48,865 nt of DNA from Candidatus Levyibacteriota bacterium (GTDB taxonomy: Bacteria > Patescibacteria > Microgenomatia > Levybacterales > UBA12049). Below the pieces are notes generated by a model. It worked only from the letters and a program-made list of their open reading frames with translations, ran no database searches and was not told the origin of the DNA. A program made the position numbers and the translations under genes. Positions within the stretch are counted from its first letter, which is position 1. Each line of letters starts with the position of its first letter. Below, in pieces: positions 1 to 8,357 of this stretch. The stretch is from positions 1 through 48,865 of the forward strand of contig DAHWUP010000005.1 of the NCBI GenBank assembly GCA_027334565.1, read 5' to 3'.

Positions 1-176
1 CTGAGATATCAAAAGATATTCAAGAAAAAGAATTAGGAATCGTATATAAAAATTTAAAATTTAATGATATTAATAATCTAATTCTGAAATTTGATACAGA
101 TGGATTTCAGATTAGAGCTCGTAAGTTTTGTCGTCAACTCGATTACAACAATCTTTATAGTAGAATTCATTTATGA
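1..176 (+). CDS. 3' end of an upstream gene, possibly a glycosyltransferase (partial)
   Basis: An open frame runs from the window edge (frame of base 3) to a TGA at 174-176 and encodes 57 residues ending in RKFCRQLDYNNLYSRIHL. The stop overlaps the ATG of the next gene by 4 nt (ATGA), the same translational coupling used elsewhere in this locus, which supports it being a real gene end. The charged helical C-terminus resembles the tail of GT4 glycosyltransferases and the neighbours are polysaccharide genes, but no catalytic motif is inside the window, so the product is a guess. Confidence 0.5.
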   Translation, partial: EISKDIQEKELGIVYKNLKFNDINNLILKFDTDGFQIRARKFCRQLDYNNLYSRIHL

Positions 177-1018
177 AAAATATTTTTTGGTTTGTAAAAC
201 AGTCCCTTGGTTTAGATTCTACATTTTTAATGGCATCAAATTGGCCTATGTCAAAAAGAATAAAATTTATAATGATAAAATACTATTTAATTATAAAGCA
301 TTTTGTTGTTCCTTTTAGATTGGGTAAAAGTCGTATAAAACTTTTTAACAACACAATTTATTATGATTCTCGTTTCGGACTTGCTGGGTACCAAAGAATT
401 TTATCGACGCATCAAAGATTACTAAAAATTTCTAAAGTAAGAAATATTAAGACGATTGTTGACGTTGGAGCTAATGTAGGTTATTTTTCCATGCTCGGAA
501 GGATGATGTTTCCTAAGGCAAAAATATATGCTATTGAACCAATCACGAAAGTATTTAGATTATTAGAGATGAATTTTAATAGCGATCTTAAAATTAAGTT
601 ATTTAATTCTTGTATTTCAGATTCTAACAAAAAGGTATTTATGACTTTTGATGAACAAAATCCTGCGTTAAGTAGGGTATCTGAGAAAGGAAAACTAGGC
701 GTTAAAGCATTAACCCTAGATAGTTTAATCATTAGCAATGAAATCAAAACCTTGGACATATTGAAAATAGATACGGAGATGTATGAGCAAAATGTTTTAT
801 ACGGAGCTCAAAAAACATTAGAGAGAACTAAATACCTATTTATTGAAATTACGCTAAAAAACAATCAACTATATACATTTTCTTCATTGATTAGTTTATT
901 ATATAAGCCAAAAAAATTTAATTTCCAATTAGTATCATTTCGTAATTTTGCGGATGTTTCTGAGGGGGAAATTCCCATTGTAGATTGTTTGTTTAAAAAT
1001 ATTAATTATCACGAGTAA
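173..1018 (+). CDS. FkbM family SAM-dependent methyltransferase
   Basis: A 281-residue protein with FkbM-family features: SAM-binding motif VDVGANVGYF at residues 96-105, the acidic AIEP strand end at 120-123, and LKIDTE at 197-202. FkbM-type enzymes O-methylate sugars or polyketides; in a glycosyltransferase locus the likely substrate is a sugar hydroxyl of the surface glycan (inference). The first 60 or so residues are basic and hydrophobic and precede the methyltransferase fold. The start overlaps the previous gene by 4 nt. Composition is very AT-rich, like the next several genes. Confidence 0.85.
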   Translation: MKNIFWFVKQSLGLDSTFLMASNWPMSKRIKFIMIKYYLIIKHFVVPFRLGKSRIKLFNNTIYYDSRFGLAGYQRILSTHQRLLKISKVRNIKTIVDVGANVGYFSMLGRMMFPKAKIYAIEPITKVFRLLEMNFNSDLKIKLFNSCISDSNKKVFMTFDEQNPALSRVSEKGKLGVKALTLDSLIISNEIKTLDILKIDTEMYEQNVLYGAQKTLERTKYLFIEITLKNNQLYTFSSLISLLYKPKKFNFQLVSFRNFADVSEGEIPIVDCLFKNINYHE

Positions 1019-1050
1019 ATTTTGATTAATTAGTTCACTAAATAATAGTT

Positions 1051-2070
1051 ATGAAGAAAGATCTAATCTCAATAATTATAGTAAATTGGAATGGGAAAAA
1101 ATGGTTACAGAAATGTTTAAGTTCGCTATATGCTCAAACTTATAAAAATTTTGAAATCGTTTTTGTAGATAACGGTTCAACCGACGACAGTGTAAACTAC
1201 GTAAGAAATAACTTTCCCCATACCCGAATTGTTAGAAGTGAAATAAACTTAGGCTTTGCGGGAGGAAACAATTTAGGTTATAAGAAAGCTAAAGGTGAGT
1301 TTATCTTACTTTTAAATAATGATATATATGTCAGGGAAAATTTTCTTAAGGACTTTTTAAAAGCCTTCAAAGAAATACCCAATTTAGCTTCTGTCCAGTC
1401 TAAAATTGTATTAATGGATAATCCTCAAAAATTAGATTTGGTTGGAGCTTATTGGACCGATTCTTCATTTCTATATTATTATGGTTTAGGGAAAGATGCA
1501 AAGCTAAAAAAATATAATATTCCTATGCCATTTTTTTCAAATAAAGGTGCTTCAATGATGATAAAAAGACAAATAATTGAGAAAATTGGACTTTTTGATG
1601 AAGATTTCTTTAATTATTACGAAGAAACAGATTTTTGTCATCGCGCTTGGTTAGCGGGGTACGAATGTTGGTATTGGCCCGAAGCCGTTGTATATCATGC
1701 ACTAGGTGGAACATCTATTACTTTTGATAATTCGTTTATCCAATACCATAATTTTAAAAACAAACTTTTGAGTTTTCTTAAAAATTTTGAACGTAATTCG
1801 CTAATTACTATTGTTCCCACATTTCTTTTCATAAACTTAGTCATAAGCATATATTGGTTGACAAAAGGTAAGTACAAACATTTCCTTGCCTTATATAAGG
1901 CAATTTATTGGAATATTCGAAATTTGAATAATACATTGAGAAAAAGAAGTATTATAAAATTGATTAGGGTAAGAAATGACAAAAACATAAATAATATTGT
2001 TAAAATTAATCCTAAACCAAAATACTATTTATATCTTTTAACTGGAAATTTAAGCAAATACAGAGATTAA
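1051..2070 (+). CDS. Glycosyltransferase family 2 (rhamnosyltransferase-like)
   Basis: A 339-residue GT-A fold enzyme. It begins with the family signature IIIVNWNGKKWL (residues 8-19), followed by VDNGSTDDS (39-47) and the metal-binding LLNND (87-91); an acidic segment with EETDFCHRA follows near residue 195. The C-terminal 100 residues hold a hydrophobic stretch near 255-272 and a basic tail, so it probably works at the inner face of the membrane. Proteins of this type transfer rhamnose or another sugar from a nucleotide donor to a lipid-linked glycan. The acceptor and sugar cannot be read from the sequence. Confidence 0.88.
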   Translation: MKKDLISIIIVNWNGKKWLQKCLSSLYAQTYKNFEIVFVDNGSTDDSVNYVRNNFPHTRIVRSEINLGFAGGNNLGYKKAKGEFILLLNNDIYVRENFLKDFLKAFKEIPNLASVQSKIVLMDNPQKLDLVGAYWTDSSFLYYYGLGKDAKLKKYNIPMPFFSNKGASMMIKRQIIEKIGLFDEDFFNYYEETDFCHRAWLAGYECWYWPEAVVYHALGGTSITFDNSFIQYHNFKNKLLSFLKNFERNSLITIVPTFLFINLVISIYWLTKGKYKHFLALYKAIYWNIRNLNNTLRKRSIIKLIRVRNDKNINNIVKINPKPKYYLYLLTGNLSKYRD

Positions 2071-2111
2071 TACTATCCATGAATAAATTAAAAGATGGAA
2101 TTTAATCAATT

Positions 2112-2765
2112 ATGAGTGATTATAAAGATTATTTTAAAAGTCATTATAACTATAATTTTTCAAAGAAGGATATTGATGATTATAGCAATTGGTTTTATGC
2201 ACAATGGAATTTCATAAACAACAAGGTGCCTATACATGCAGATGACAACATTCTTGAAATTGGATCTGGTATAGGTGGATTTTATTCATTTCTAAATAAA
2301 TCTAATAAAAAAAAATATTTAGGACTAGAGTTAGATAAAAATGCTGTTGATTTTGCCAATAGATTTTTTGAAACAAAAGTATTTAAAAATGAATCAATTA
2401 CCGATTTTAATAATACAAATACCTATAATATTGTATTCGCCTTTGAAGTTTTGGAACATTTAGATTACCCAAAGCAAGAGATTGAGAAAATTCATTTGCT
2501 TTTGAAGAAAAATGGTTATTTCTGTGGAACATCTCCTTATCCTTTTAAAAAGAATATATTCGCAGATAAAACACACGTTTACGTATTGCATCCTGAGAAT
2601 TGGAAACGGATATTTTTCGAAGCAGGTTTTCGTTCTGTCCAAACATTTCCAATGTCTTTTTTACCATTTGTATGGAGAATTAATAAATATCTTAATCCTA
2701 GGATGCCAATGTATGTACCTTTTAATTATTTTATTTCTACATGTCTAATAATAGCAAAAAAATAA
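2112..2765 (+). CDS. Class I SAM-dependent methyltransferase
   Basis: A 217-residue protein with methyltransferase motif I (ILEIGSGIGG, about residues 47-56), an acidic residue after strand 2 (LGLELD) and FEVLEHLDYP (111-120), typical of the Methyltransf_11/23 groups. A conserved-looking HVYVLHPENW segment follows in the C-terminal half. It probably methylates a sugar or lipid-linked intermediate of the locus (inference from context). Its last 25 nt overlap the start of the next gene in another frame. Confidence 0.82.
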   Translation: MSDYKDYFKSHYNYNFSKKDIDDYSNWFYAQWNFINNKVPIHADDNILEIGSGIGGFYSFLNKSNKKKYLGLELDKNAVDFANRFFETKVFKNESITDFNNTNTYNIVFAFEVLEHLDYPKQEIEKIHLLLKKNGYFCGTSPYPFKKNIFADKTHVYVLHPENWKRIFFEAGFRSVQTFPMSFLPFVWRINKYLNPRMPMYVPFNYFISTCLIIAKK

Positions 2766-5041
2766 AGCAGTTTTTTGATCTAGGAATAATAATTTTTTTG
2801 TTATTGCTACCTTATTGGATATTTGCTGGGAAATTTTTCATTGGTGGTGATGATACTAGACTTTATTATATTTATTCACGACAATGGCTATTTAACATTT
2901 CGTTTTATTCCTGGTTTAACCTTTCCTCTTTATCTATAAATAGTCCACAACAATTCATGTTCCCATTTACAATAGTTTGGTCTTTAATTAATGAAGTGAT
3001 TCATTTTAAGTTAATTTTGGATTATTTATCCTTTTCCTCCCCTTTAATAATTGGATTTATTTATTTCAAAATATTGTTTCATGAATTAGTACATAACCAT
3101 AAAGCTTATGGTTTTGAAATAGATATTGGGGCATTGCTATTTTTAATGGCACCCATTTTGTTCGTTAATCAACTTTCGATTTTCTTAAATTCTGTTTGGT
3201 TAATCTGCATTATACCGGTAATAAGCTATTACATAATTAGATATTTAAAGACTGGCAATATTTTATATGTATTTATAAATTACATGTTTTGTGTGTTTTT
3301 TTCTTTGGGAATATTTGCACTACCGTGGATATTGGGTTTTTTAATGCCACTTTTTATAAGCTTATTATTAATATATCATTTATATAGAACGAAGTCGGTT
3401 TATATAAAAAGAATCTTTATTTTTTGCTTTTCCATCCTTTTCTCTCAATCGTTTTGGCTATTACCGGCTGTGTTTTCGTATTTGTTTTCCAGCAGAAATA
3501 ATGTTGGAGGAGAAATTTTTTCTACAAGTTTTTTAAATAGCTTTACTGGAACTGTTCTTTCAACGGCCTCAGGAAATATTATTTATCCATTATTAAATCT
3601 CTTTCATAGACAAATAGCTTTTGATTATAGTTGGCCTTTAAAATATGTTTTTATTAACTTTTATGACAAAGTTTTATTTATAAACTTAATATTTGTCTTT
3701 ATCATATTTGTAGGAATTGTCAATACAAAGAAATTATTTAATAGTGAAAAAATTATTTACAAACTGATTTTACTTTCATTTATTTTTTCACTATTTTTCT
3801 TCACCGTGAACATCGGTCCTTTAAAATATGCATTTTTATTATTTGGAAATATACCTGGGTTTGTAATGTTTAGGAATTTTTATGATAAGTTCGCTTTGGG
3901 GTTTGTGGTATTTTATGCGGCATTAATTACTTTTTCATTGATAATCATTGCAAGAAGCTACCCTCGTATTAAAAACTATATATTTACAATATTTTTAGTA
4001 GTTTTAATTGTAAACATAATACCGATTAAACAAATAATTAACAAACCGTTGTGGACCACTAACAATGAGTATACTACAGTTAATTTATCCAACGAATATC
4101 TAAATTTTGTTAACCAAATACAGCGGGAAATTCAACCGACTAGTAATATTTTAGAAATCCCTTTTAATAATGCAGCCTATGCGATTATTAAGGACGACAA
4201 TTCAAATAACGCGTATGTTGGCACTTCGCCAATGAAAGTTTTTACAGGTATTAATGATTTTTCCGGAGATCTTTCGTTTAATGTTTTGGAGGCGCAAAGA
4301 ATAAATAGTGATATCAATACAAGAAATTACAAGGATTTGAATAAGTTTATGTATGATTTTAATATAGACTACGTTTTATTAACGAAAAATATCCCAAATG
4401 AAATTAAGCAATCGTATTTATTTAACAGCAAGGACTTAGCCAAACAGGATTCAAAAATGATAAGCAGTATAACCAACGGCGTAATTTTAAAAAGTGAGTT
4501 TGGGAATTATATTTTGTATTCCGCTAAACAACAAAAGTCTCTTTTTTCGGCATCCAATATAAAATACGTTAAAATTAATCCCACGATGTACAGAATTTAT
4601 TTCAGCGACCTTAAGGGAAAAGAAAAATTGGTTTTCAACGATGCTTACAATAATGGCTGGAAATTATATATGGGTAATCTTAATGATAATTGTTTTCCGT
4701 TTAAGATTTTCTCCGGTAATATTATAGAGTGTAAGGGTAACGAGGTCTTGCTAAAAGGCAACGAGCTTACATACTTGGTAAGTAAAAATCTTTTTAGTAA
4801 TTCGCATTTGGCCTTAGGCGATTATTCAAACGATTGGGTAATCGATGCTAATTATATAAAAGGTCACTTTAATAAAAATGACTATACTATTAATAAAGAC
4901 GGCAGTCTCAATTTCGAACTGACCTTGTATTTTTATCCGCAGCTATACTTTTATATTGGTTCAATAATATCGAGCCTATCATTTATTTCTATATGTTTGT
5001 TGTTGTTTAAAAAATTTTATGAAAGAGATATACACAAATAA
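2741..5041 (+). CDS. Large multi-spanning membrane protein, YfhO/AftD-like GT-C type
   Basis: A 766-residue protein with about a dozen predicted membrane segments in residues 1-430 and an extracytoplasmic C-terminal part of about 300 residues ending in one more membrane segment (about 737-757). GGDDTR (residues 35-40) lies after the first helix, the place where GT-C glycosyltransferases keep catalytic acidic residues. PGFVMFRN (about 372-379) is shared with the protein at 6029-8071 (PGFVMFRD), so the two are paralogues. The C-terminal segment around WKLYMGN resembles the YfhO-type beta domain. A role in glycan transfer outside the membrane, with a polyprenyl-linked donor, is inferred. The gene overlaps both neighbours by 23-25 nt. 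Confidence 0.7.
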   Translation: MSNNSKKIKQFFDLGIIIFLLLLPYWIFAGKFFIGGDDTRLYYIYSRQWLFNISFYSWFNLSSLSINSPQQFMFPFTIVWSLINEVIHFKLILDYLSFSSPLIIGFIYFKILFHELVHNHKAYGFEIDIGALLFLMAPILFVNQLSIFLNSVWLICIIPVISYYIIRYLKTGNILYVFINYMFCVFFSLGIFALPWILGFLMPLFISLLLIYHLYRTKSVYIKRIFIFCFSILFSQSFWLLPAVFSYLFSSRNNVGGEIFSTSFLNSFTGTVLSTASGNIIYPLLNLFHRQIAFDYSWPLKYVFINFYDKVLFINLIFVFIIFVGIVNTKKLFNSEKIIYKLILLSFIFSLFFFTVNIGPLKYAFLLFGNIPGFVMFRNFYDKFALGFVVFYAALITFSLIIIARSYPRIKNYIFTIFLVVLIVNIIPIKQIINKPLWTTNNEYTTVNLSNEYLNFVNQIQREIQPTSNILEIPFNNAAYAIIKDDNSNNAYVGTSPMKVFTGINDFSGDLSFNVLEAQRINSDINTRNYKDLNKFMYDFNIDYVLLTKNIPNEIKQSYLFNSKDLAKQDSKMISSITNGVILKSEFGNYILYSAKQQKSLFSASNIKYVKINPTMYRIYFSDLKGKEKLVFNDAYNNGWKLYMGNLNDNCFPFKIFSGNIIECKGNEVLLKGNELTYLVSKNLFSNSHLALGDYSNDWVIDANYIKGHFNKNDYTINKDGSLNFELTLYFYPQLYFYIGSIISSLSFISICLLLFKKFYERDIHK

Positions 5042-6032
5042 GTTATTTTTCATATTGGTTTCATTGTTACTAATAGCGGTTGGGGTCGTTCTTTCGATTA
5101 TATTTAATCCCTATTCAAGCCTATCAGTTTTAACAATTGGTGAAAATAAAGCGAATTTAAGATTTACGAATTCGACGACTTTATATAAAGGCGAAAAGGT
5201 GACCGGTGAGTTTGTCGCACAAGAGAATAACTTAGGTATAATTTATTTAAAGTTCAATAATTACGTTAAGCCGGATTATCAAAGCGAAGACACCCTAGTA
5301 TTTAGAATTAAACAGAAAGGTTCAGGCAAGTGGTTTGCCATTAACACTTATAAATCCGGGATTATAGAAGGGAATTTATTTTTTCCTTTAGGGTTTCCAA
5401 AGATAGCCGATTCAAAAGGGAAAACATACGTTTTCGAATTGCAATCCTTAAATGGAAATTACTTAAATGCTGTAACTGTAGATTTAAGTAGTTTTGCTTT
5501 CGCCAGCGGCTACCAAATTCCAAAAAGTGAGATTCTGGCCAGTAAGTACAGCTTCTTGAATTTTATGCTTAAGAAAATTCTGTATTCCTATGAGAACATC
5601 TATTTTATCTTTTCATCAATTCTTTATTTTCTTCCGGCCTTCTTTTACATATTCTGGAATACTGTTCTAACTAAGTTTATAGCTCATAAATATCTACTTG
5701 CGACCATAAGTTTGATTTTAATGGCAATGAACTTTATTTATATAAGAGACGTATATAGCGGCGTGCTTTTTGGAATTTTGGGATTATGGACAATTTCAAT
5801 TTCAATCTATAAATTGAAATCAGACGTCTCCCTTGGGGTATTCTTGGTAATATTTGTTGTTTCGGTAACGCTGATTCAATTTCACGGTAATTCCGATTTA
5901 ATTTATAAGCTTTCAGTGTGGGCATATTTTTTTCTGGTTGTGGGAGTACTTGAAAAAGTTTTCTATTTTGATAAAGAAGCGAAAATGGTTGACATCGTTG
6001 ATTTTATTAAAGGTCATTTTAAATTTTTATGA
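5019..6032 (+). CDS. Membrane protein of unknown function between two GT-C-like genes
   Basis: I do not recognise this 337-residue protein. An N-terminal membrane segment (about residues 9-29) is followed by a beta-rich extracytoplasmic region (about 40-165: strands such as VFRIKQKG and YVFELQSLNG), then about five hydrophobic segments from residue 190 to the C-terminus. The beta region has the look of a jelly-roll or carbohydrate-binding module, but no motif proves it. It overlaps the previous gene by 23 nt and the next by 4 nt (ATGA), so it is probably translated together with its two GT-C-like neighbours and may be an accessory subunit. Confidence 0.6.
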   Translation: MKEIYTNKLFFILVSLLLIAVGVVLSIIFNPYSSLSVLTIGENKANLRFTNSTTLYKGEKVTGEFVAQENNLGIIYLKFNNYVKPDYQSEDTLVFRIKQKGSGKWFAINTYKSGIIEGNLFFPLGFPKIADSKGKTYVFELQSLNGNYLNAVTVDLSSFAFASGYQIPKSEILASKYSFLNFMLKKILYSYENIYFIFSSILYFLPAFFYIFWNTVLTKFIAHKYLLATISLILMAMNFIYIRDVYSGVLFGILGLWTISISIYKLKSDVSLGVFLVIFVVSVTLIQFHGNSDLIYKLSVWAYFFLVVGVLEKVFYFDKEAKMVDIVDFIKGHFKFL

Positions 6033-8071
6033 AAAAGTTTTTATTGATCCTAGTGTTTTTATTTATACTGATCGACTTTAATTTTCTCTTTACAAATAAA
6101 GTAATAACGGGAGGTGACCTGACTTATGTTTACAGTTCAATGTTTTACAACAGGCCTTTGTGGCCGATGGCGTGGAACTTTTTCGACCTGAACGGACTAG
6201 GCGGGTTCGCTCCTCCCTTACAAGCTATAAATACGGCCTATGCAATTCCGACCTATGTTTTTGGAATCTTATTAAATCTTAGTTGGACGAACATTGAAAG
6301 ATTTTCATTACTCATTCCACTTCTAATTTTAACTGTCGCCTCCTCATTCATTTTATTTAAGAAGTTATTCAATACGGCATTTTCGTTTTTAGCATCGATC
6401 ATATTTGTATCAAATACATATTTTTTAATGCTAGTCGGTGGAGGACAAGTGTTTATTGGACTTTCGTATGCACTTTCGCCTCTGGTTTTATATTCATTTA
6501 TAAAATGCCAGGAAATTAGTATAAAAAGATCAGTTCTCTTCGGTATTTTGTTATCCGCTCAACTTCTACTAGATATTAGGGTTGCATATATTACTTTGGT
6601 GGCTACCGGACTCTATTGGTTAGTGACAGCTATTGAAAAAAAGAAAGTGCGGTATTTCATAAAGTCAATGGTTTATATGTTCATCATCCCGGGGTTTACG
6701 ACTTTTCTTCTCCATGCTTTTTGGCTTTTGCCAACTGTGATTTATCACCAAAATCCGCTTACGCAGTTGGGGACTGCGTATACGTCGACCGGTGCGGTGC
6801 AGTACTTCAGCTTTGCCAAATTTGAAAATACAATCAGTCTTTTGCATCCAAACTGGCCGGAAAACATTTTCGGCAAGGTATATTTTATGCGCCCCGAATT
6901 TTTGCTGTTACCAATATTTGCTTACGGAAGTTTATTGTTTGCAGCAAAGATTAAAGACTCAAGATTAAAGACTTATGTGATTTATTTTGCCCTGCTGGGT
7001 TTGGTCGGTGCGTTTTTGGCAAAAGGAGCAAACGATCCGTTCGGCGGAATATATCTTTGGATGTTTGATCACGTTCCGGGGTTTGTAATGTTTCGGGATT
7101 CTACCAAATGGTATACATTGGTGGCGATTTCGTATTCGGTTCTAATACCTTTCACGGTGTGGAAAGTTTATGAGTGGCTAAAAACGGATTTAAGATTTAA
7201 GATGTACGATCTAAAATTTTTGACCAGGAATAAAGTTTTTAATATCCAAAACTTATTCGTATTTATTGTAATTTGTTATCTCTTATTTTTGATCCGGCCG
7301 GCGTTACTTGGCCAATTGACAGGAACATTCAAACCAACAACCATTCCGCCCGAATACAATAAGCTTGGGCAGTTTCTTTCTACGCAATCTTCTTTTTCCA
7401 GGACGCTTTGGGTGCCGACAACACAAAGATTCGGCTACTATACCGATTTGCATCCTGAGATCTCAGGCCAGGATCTTTTTAATTCGTACAATGAACAGGC
7501 GCTGGTTAAAAAGCTAGCAGTTTCGGAGAAACTGCTTCAGGAGGCATCCGTTAAATACGTAATCGTTCCTTTTGATTCCGAGGGCGAGATTTTCCTAAAC
7601 GACAGAAAATATGATAACGTTTTATACCAAAAGACTGTTGCGGATGTAGCAAAAATAAAATACCTCAAAGAAGTTTACGGATTTGGCAGGATAGCGGTTT
7701 TTGAGGTTCCAACCCCCAAAGGACATTTTTATCTGAATGATCAATCTTCAACGATTAATTTTCAATTTATTAGTCCGGTTGAGTACAAATTAAGCATCCA
7801 AAACGCCAGAAAGGGTGACCGATTGGTTTTTGCGGAGAGTTTTGATAAGAACTGGGAACTGACGATCGAACACTTTAGTGTTGGGAGTTCTGAGTTCGAC
7901 CAAAGGTTCAATAGTTTCTTGCTGCCTGACGGCGGAAGTTATTCTGCGACGGTTTATTACACTCCACAAAAATACGTTGATATCGGACTGGTTGTCAGCG
8001 GAGTTTCGTTACTAACGGTTTTAGGGTACTTGATTTTTGTGTACAGAGATAAACTAAGATTGAAAAAATGA
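6029..8071 (+). CDS. Large multi-spanning membrane protein, YfhO/AftD-like GT-C type
   Basis: A 680-residue paralogue of the 2741-5041 product. The first helix is followed by TGGDLTYVYSS (about 27-37), then many membrane segments, and PGFVMFRDSTKW at about 349-360. The last 100 residues contain a YfhO-like beta domain (FDKNWELTI, then LLPDGGSYSATVYY) and a final membrane helix. Two heptanucleotide repeat tracts lie in its reading frame (6946-6973 and 7186-7220) and encode lysine-rich cytoplasmic-loop-like stretches. The gene is coupled to both neighbours by ATGA overlaps. Assembly or modification of surface glycan is inferred from context and family resemblance. Confidence 0.7.
   Translation: MKKFLLILVFLFILIDFNFLFTNKVITGGDLTYVYSSMFYNRPLWPMAWNFFDLNGLGGFAPPLQAINTAYAIPTYVFGILLNLSWTNIERFSLLIPLLILTVASSFILFKKLFNTAFSFLASIIFVSNTYFLMLVGGGQVFIGLSYALSPLVLYSFIKCQEISIKRSVLFGILLSAQLLLDIRVAYITLVATGLYWLVTAIEKKKVRYFIKSMVYMFIIPGFTTFLLHAFWLLPTVIYHQNPLTQLGTAYTSTGAVQYFSFAKFENTISLLHPNWPENIFGKVYFMRPEFLLLPIFAYGSLLFAAKIKDSRLKTYVIYFALLGLVGAFLAKGANDPFGGIYLWMFDHVPGFVMFRDSTKWYTLVAISYSVLIPFTVWKVYEWLKTDLRFKMYDLKFLTRNKVFNIQNLFVFIVICYLLFLIRPALLGQLTGTFKPTTIPPEYNKLGQFLSTQSSFSRTLWVPTTQRFGYYTDLHPEISGQDLFNSYNEQALVKKLAVSEKLLQEASVKYVIVPFDSEGEIFLNDRKYDNVLYQKTVADVAKIKYLKEVYGFGRIAVFEVPTPKGHFYLNDQSSTINFQFISPVEYKLSIQNARKGDRLVFAESFDKNWELTIEHFSVGSSEFDQRFNSFLLPDGGSYSATVYYTPQKYVDIGLVVSGVSLLTVLGYLIFVYRDKLRLKK
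6946..6973 (+). repeat. Heptanucleotide tandem repeat, 4 units
   Basis: Four consecutive 7-nt units: AAAGATT, AAAGACT, CAAGATT, AAAGACT. Read in shifted phase they fit the degenerate unit NRAYTNA seen at three other places nearby. The tract lies inside the coding sequence of the GT-C-like protein and is translated. Confidence 0.75.
7186..7220 (+). repeat. Heptanucleotide tandem repeat, 5 units
   Basis: Five consecutive 7-nt units: GGATTTA, AGATTTA, AGATGTA, CGATCTA, AAATTTT. It is translated as part of a basic, hydrophobic loop (LRFKMYDLKF) of the GT-C-like protein. Confidence 0.75.
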
Positions 8072-8277
8072 AAATTCAAGATATCATATTCGTCATAATT
8101 TTCATAATTATTGCTTTAAAAAGGGACAGCAAGATTTCGACTCTGGCCGGCATCTTGTGTCTATTGTTATCCATTCCTCTGTTTGCATTTTGGGTTTTCT
8201 TTACCGCCCAGCATCTGGTCTATTACGCCGCAGCATTTTTTCTTTTATCGATAATTCTTTTATATAACGATAAATAA
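8068..8277 (+). CDS. Small two-helix membrane protein
   Basis: A 69-residue protein starting in an ATGA overlap with the previous stop, which is the main reason to accept it. It consists almost only of two or three hydrophobic segments (about 5-17, 26-45, 50-65) linked by a short basic stretch (KRDSK). No motif is recognisable. It closes the tightly overlapping block 2112-8277. Confidence 0.55.
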   Translation: MKIQDIIFVIIFIIIALKRDSKISTLAGILCLLLSIPLFAFWVFFTAQHLVYYAAAFFLLSIILLYNDK

Positions 8278-8299
8278 TTAGACTTCGGCGCTTAGGAAA

Positions 8300-8308
8300 T
8301 GGTAAAAT
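8300..8308 (+). promoter_or_regulatory. Possible extended -10 promoter for the GT2 gene at 8358
   Basis: TGgTAAAAT matches an extended -10 element in the first real gap (80 nt) after the overlapping gene block. No good -35 is seen. It would give a leader of about 43 nt that contains the inverted repeat at 8313-8350. Confidence 0.35.
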
Positions 8309-8312
8309 CAAC

Positions 8313-8350
8313 TTAAGTATTTTTTAAGTCATTTTGTAGACAATACTTAA
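8313..8350. repeat. Inverted repeat before the GT2 gene
   Basis: TTAAGTATT (8313-8321) and AATACTTAA (8342-8350) are perfect 9-bp inverted arms separated by 20 nt. The right arm ends 7 nt before the ATG. As RNA it could form a weak A/U stem near the start; as DNA it could be an operator. Confidence 0.6.
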
Positions 8351-8357
8351 TAACAGT

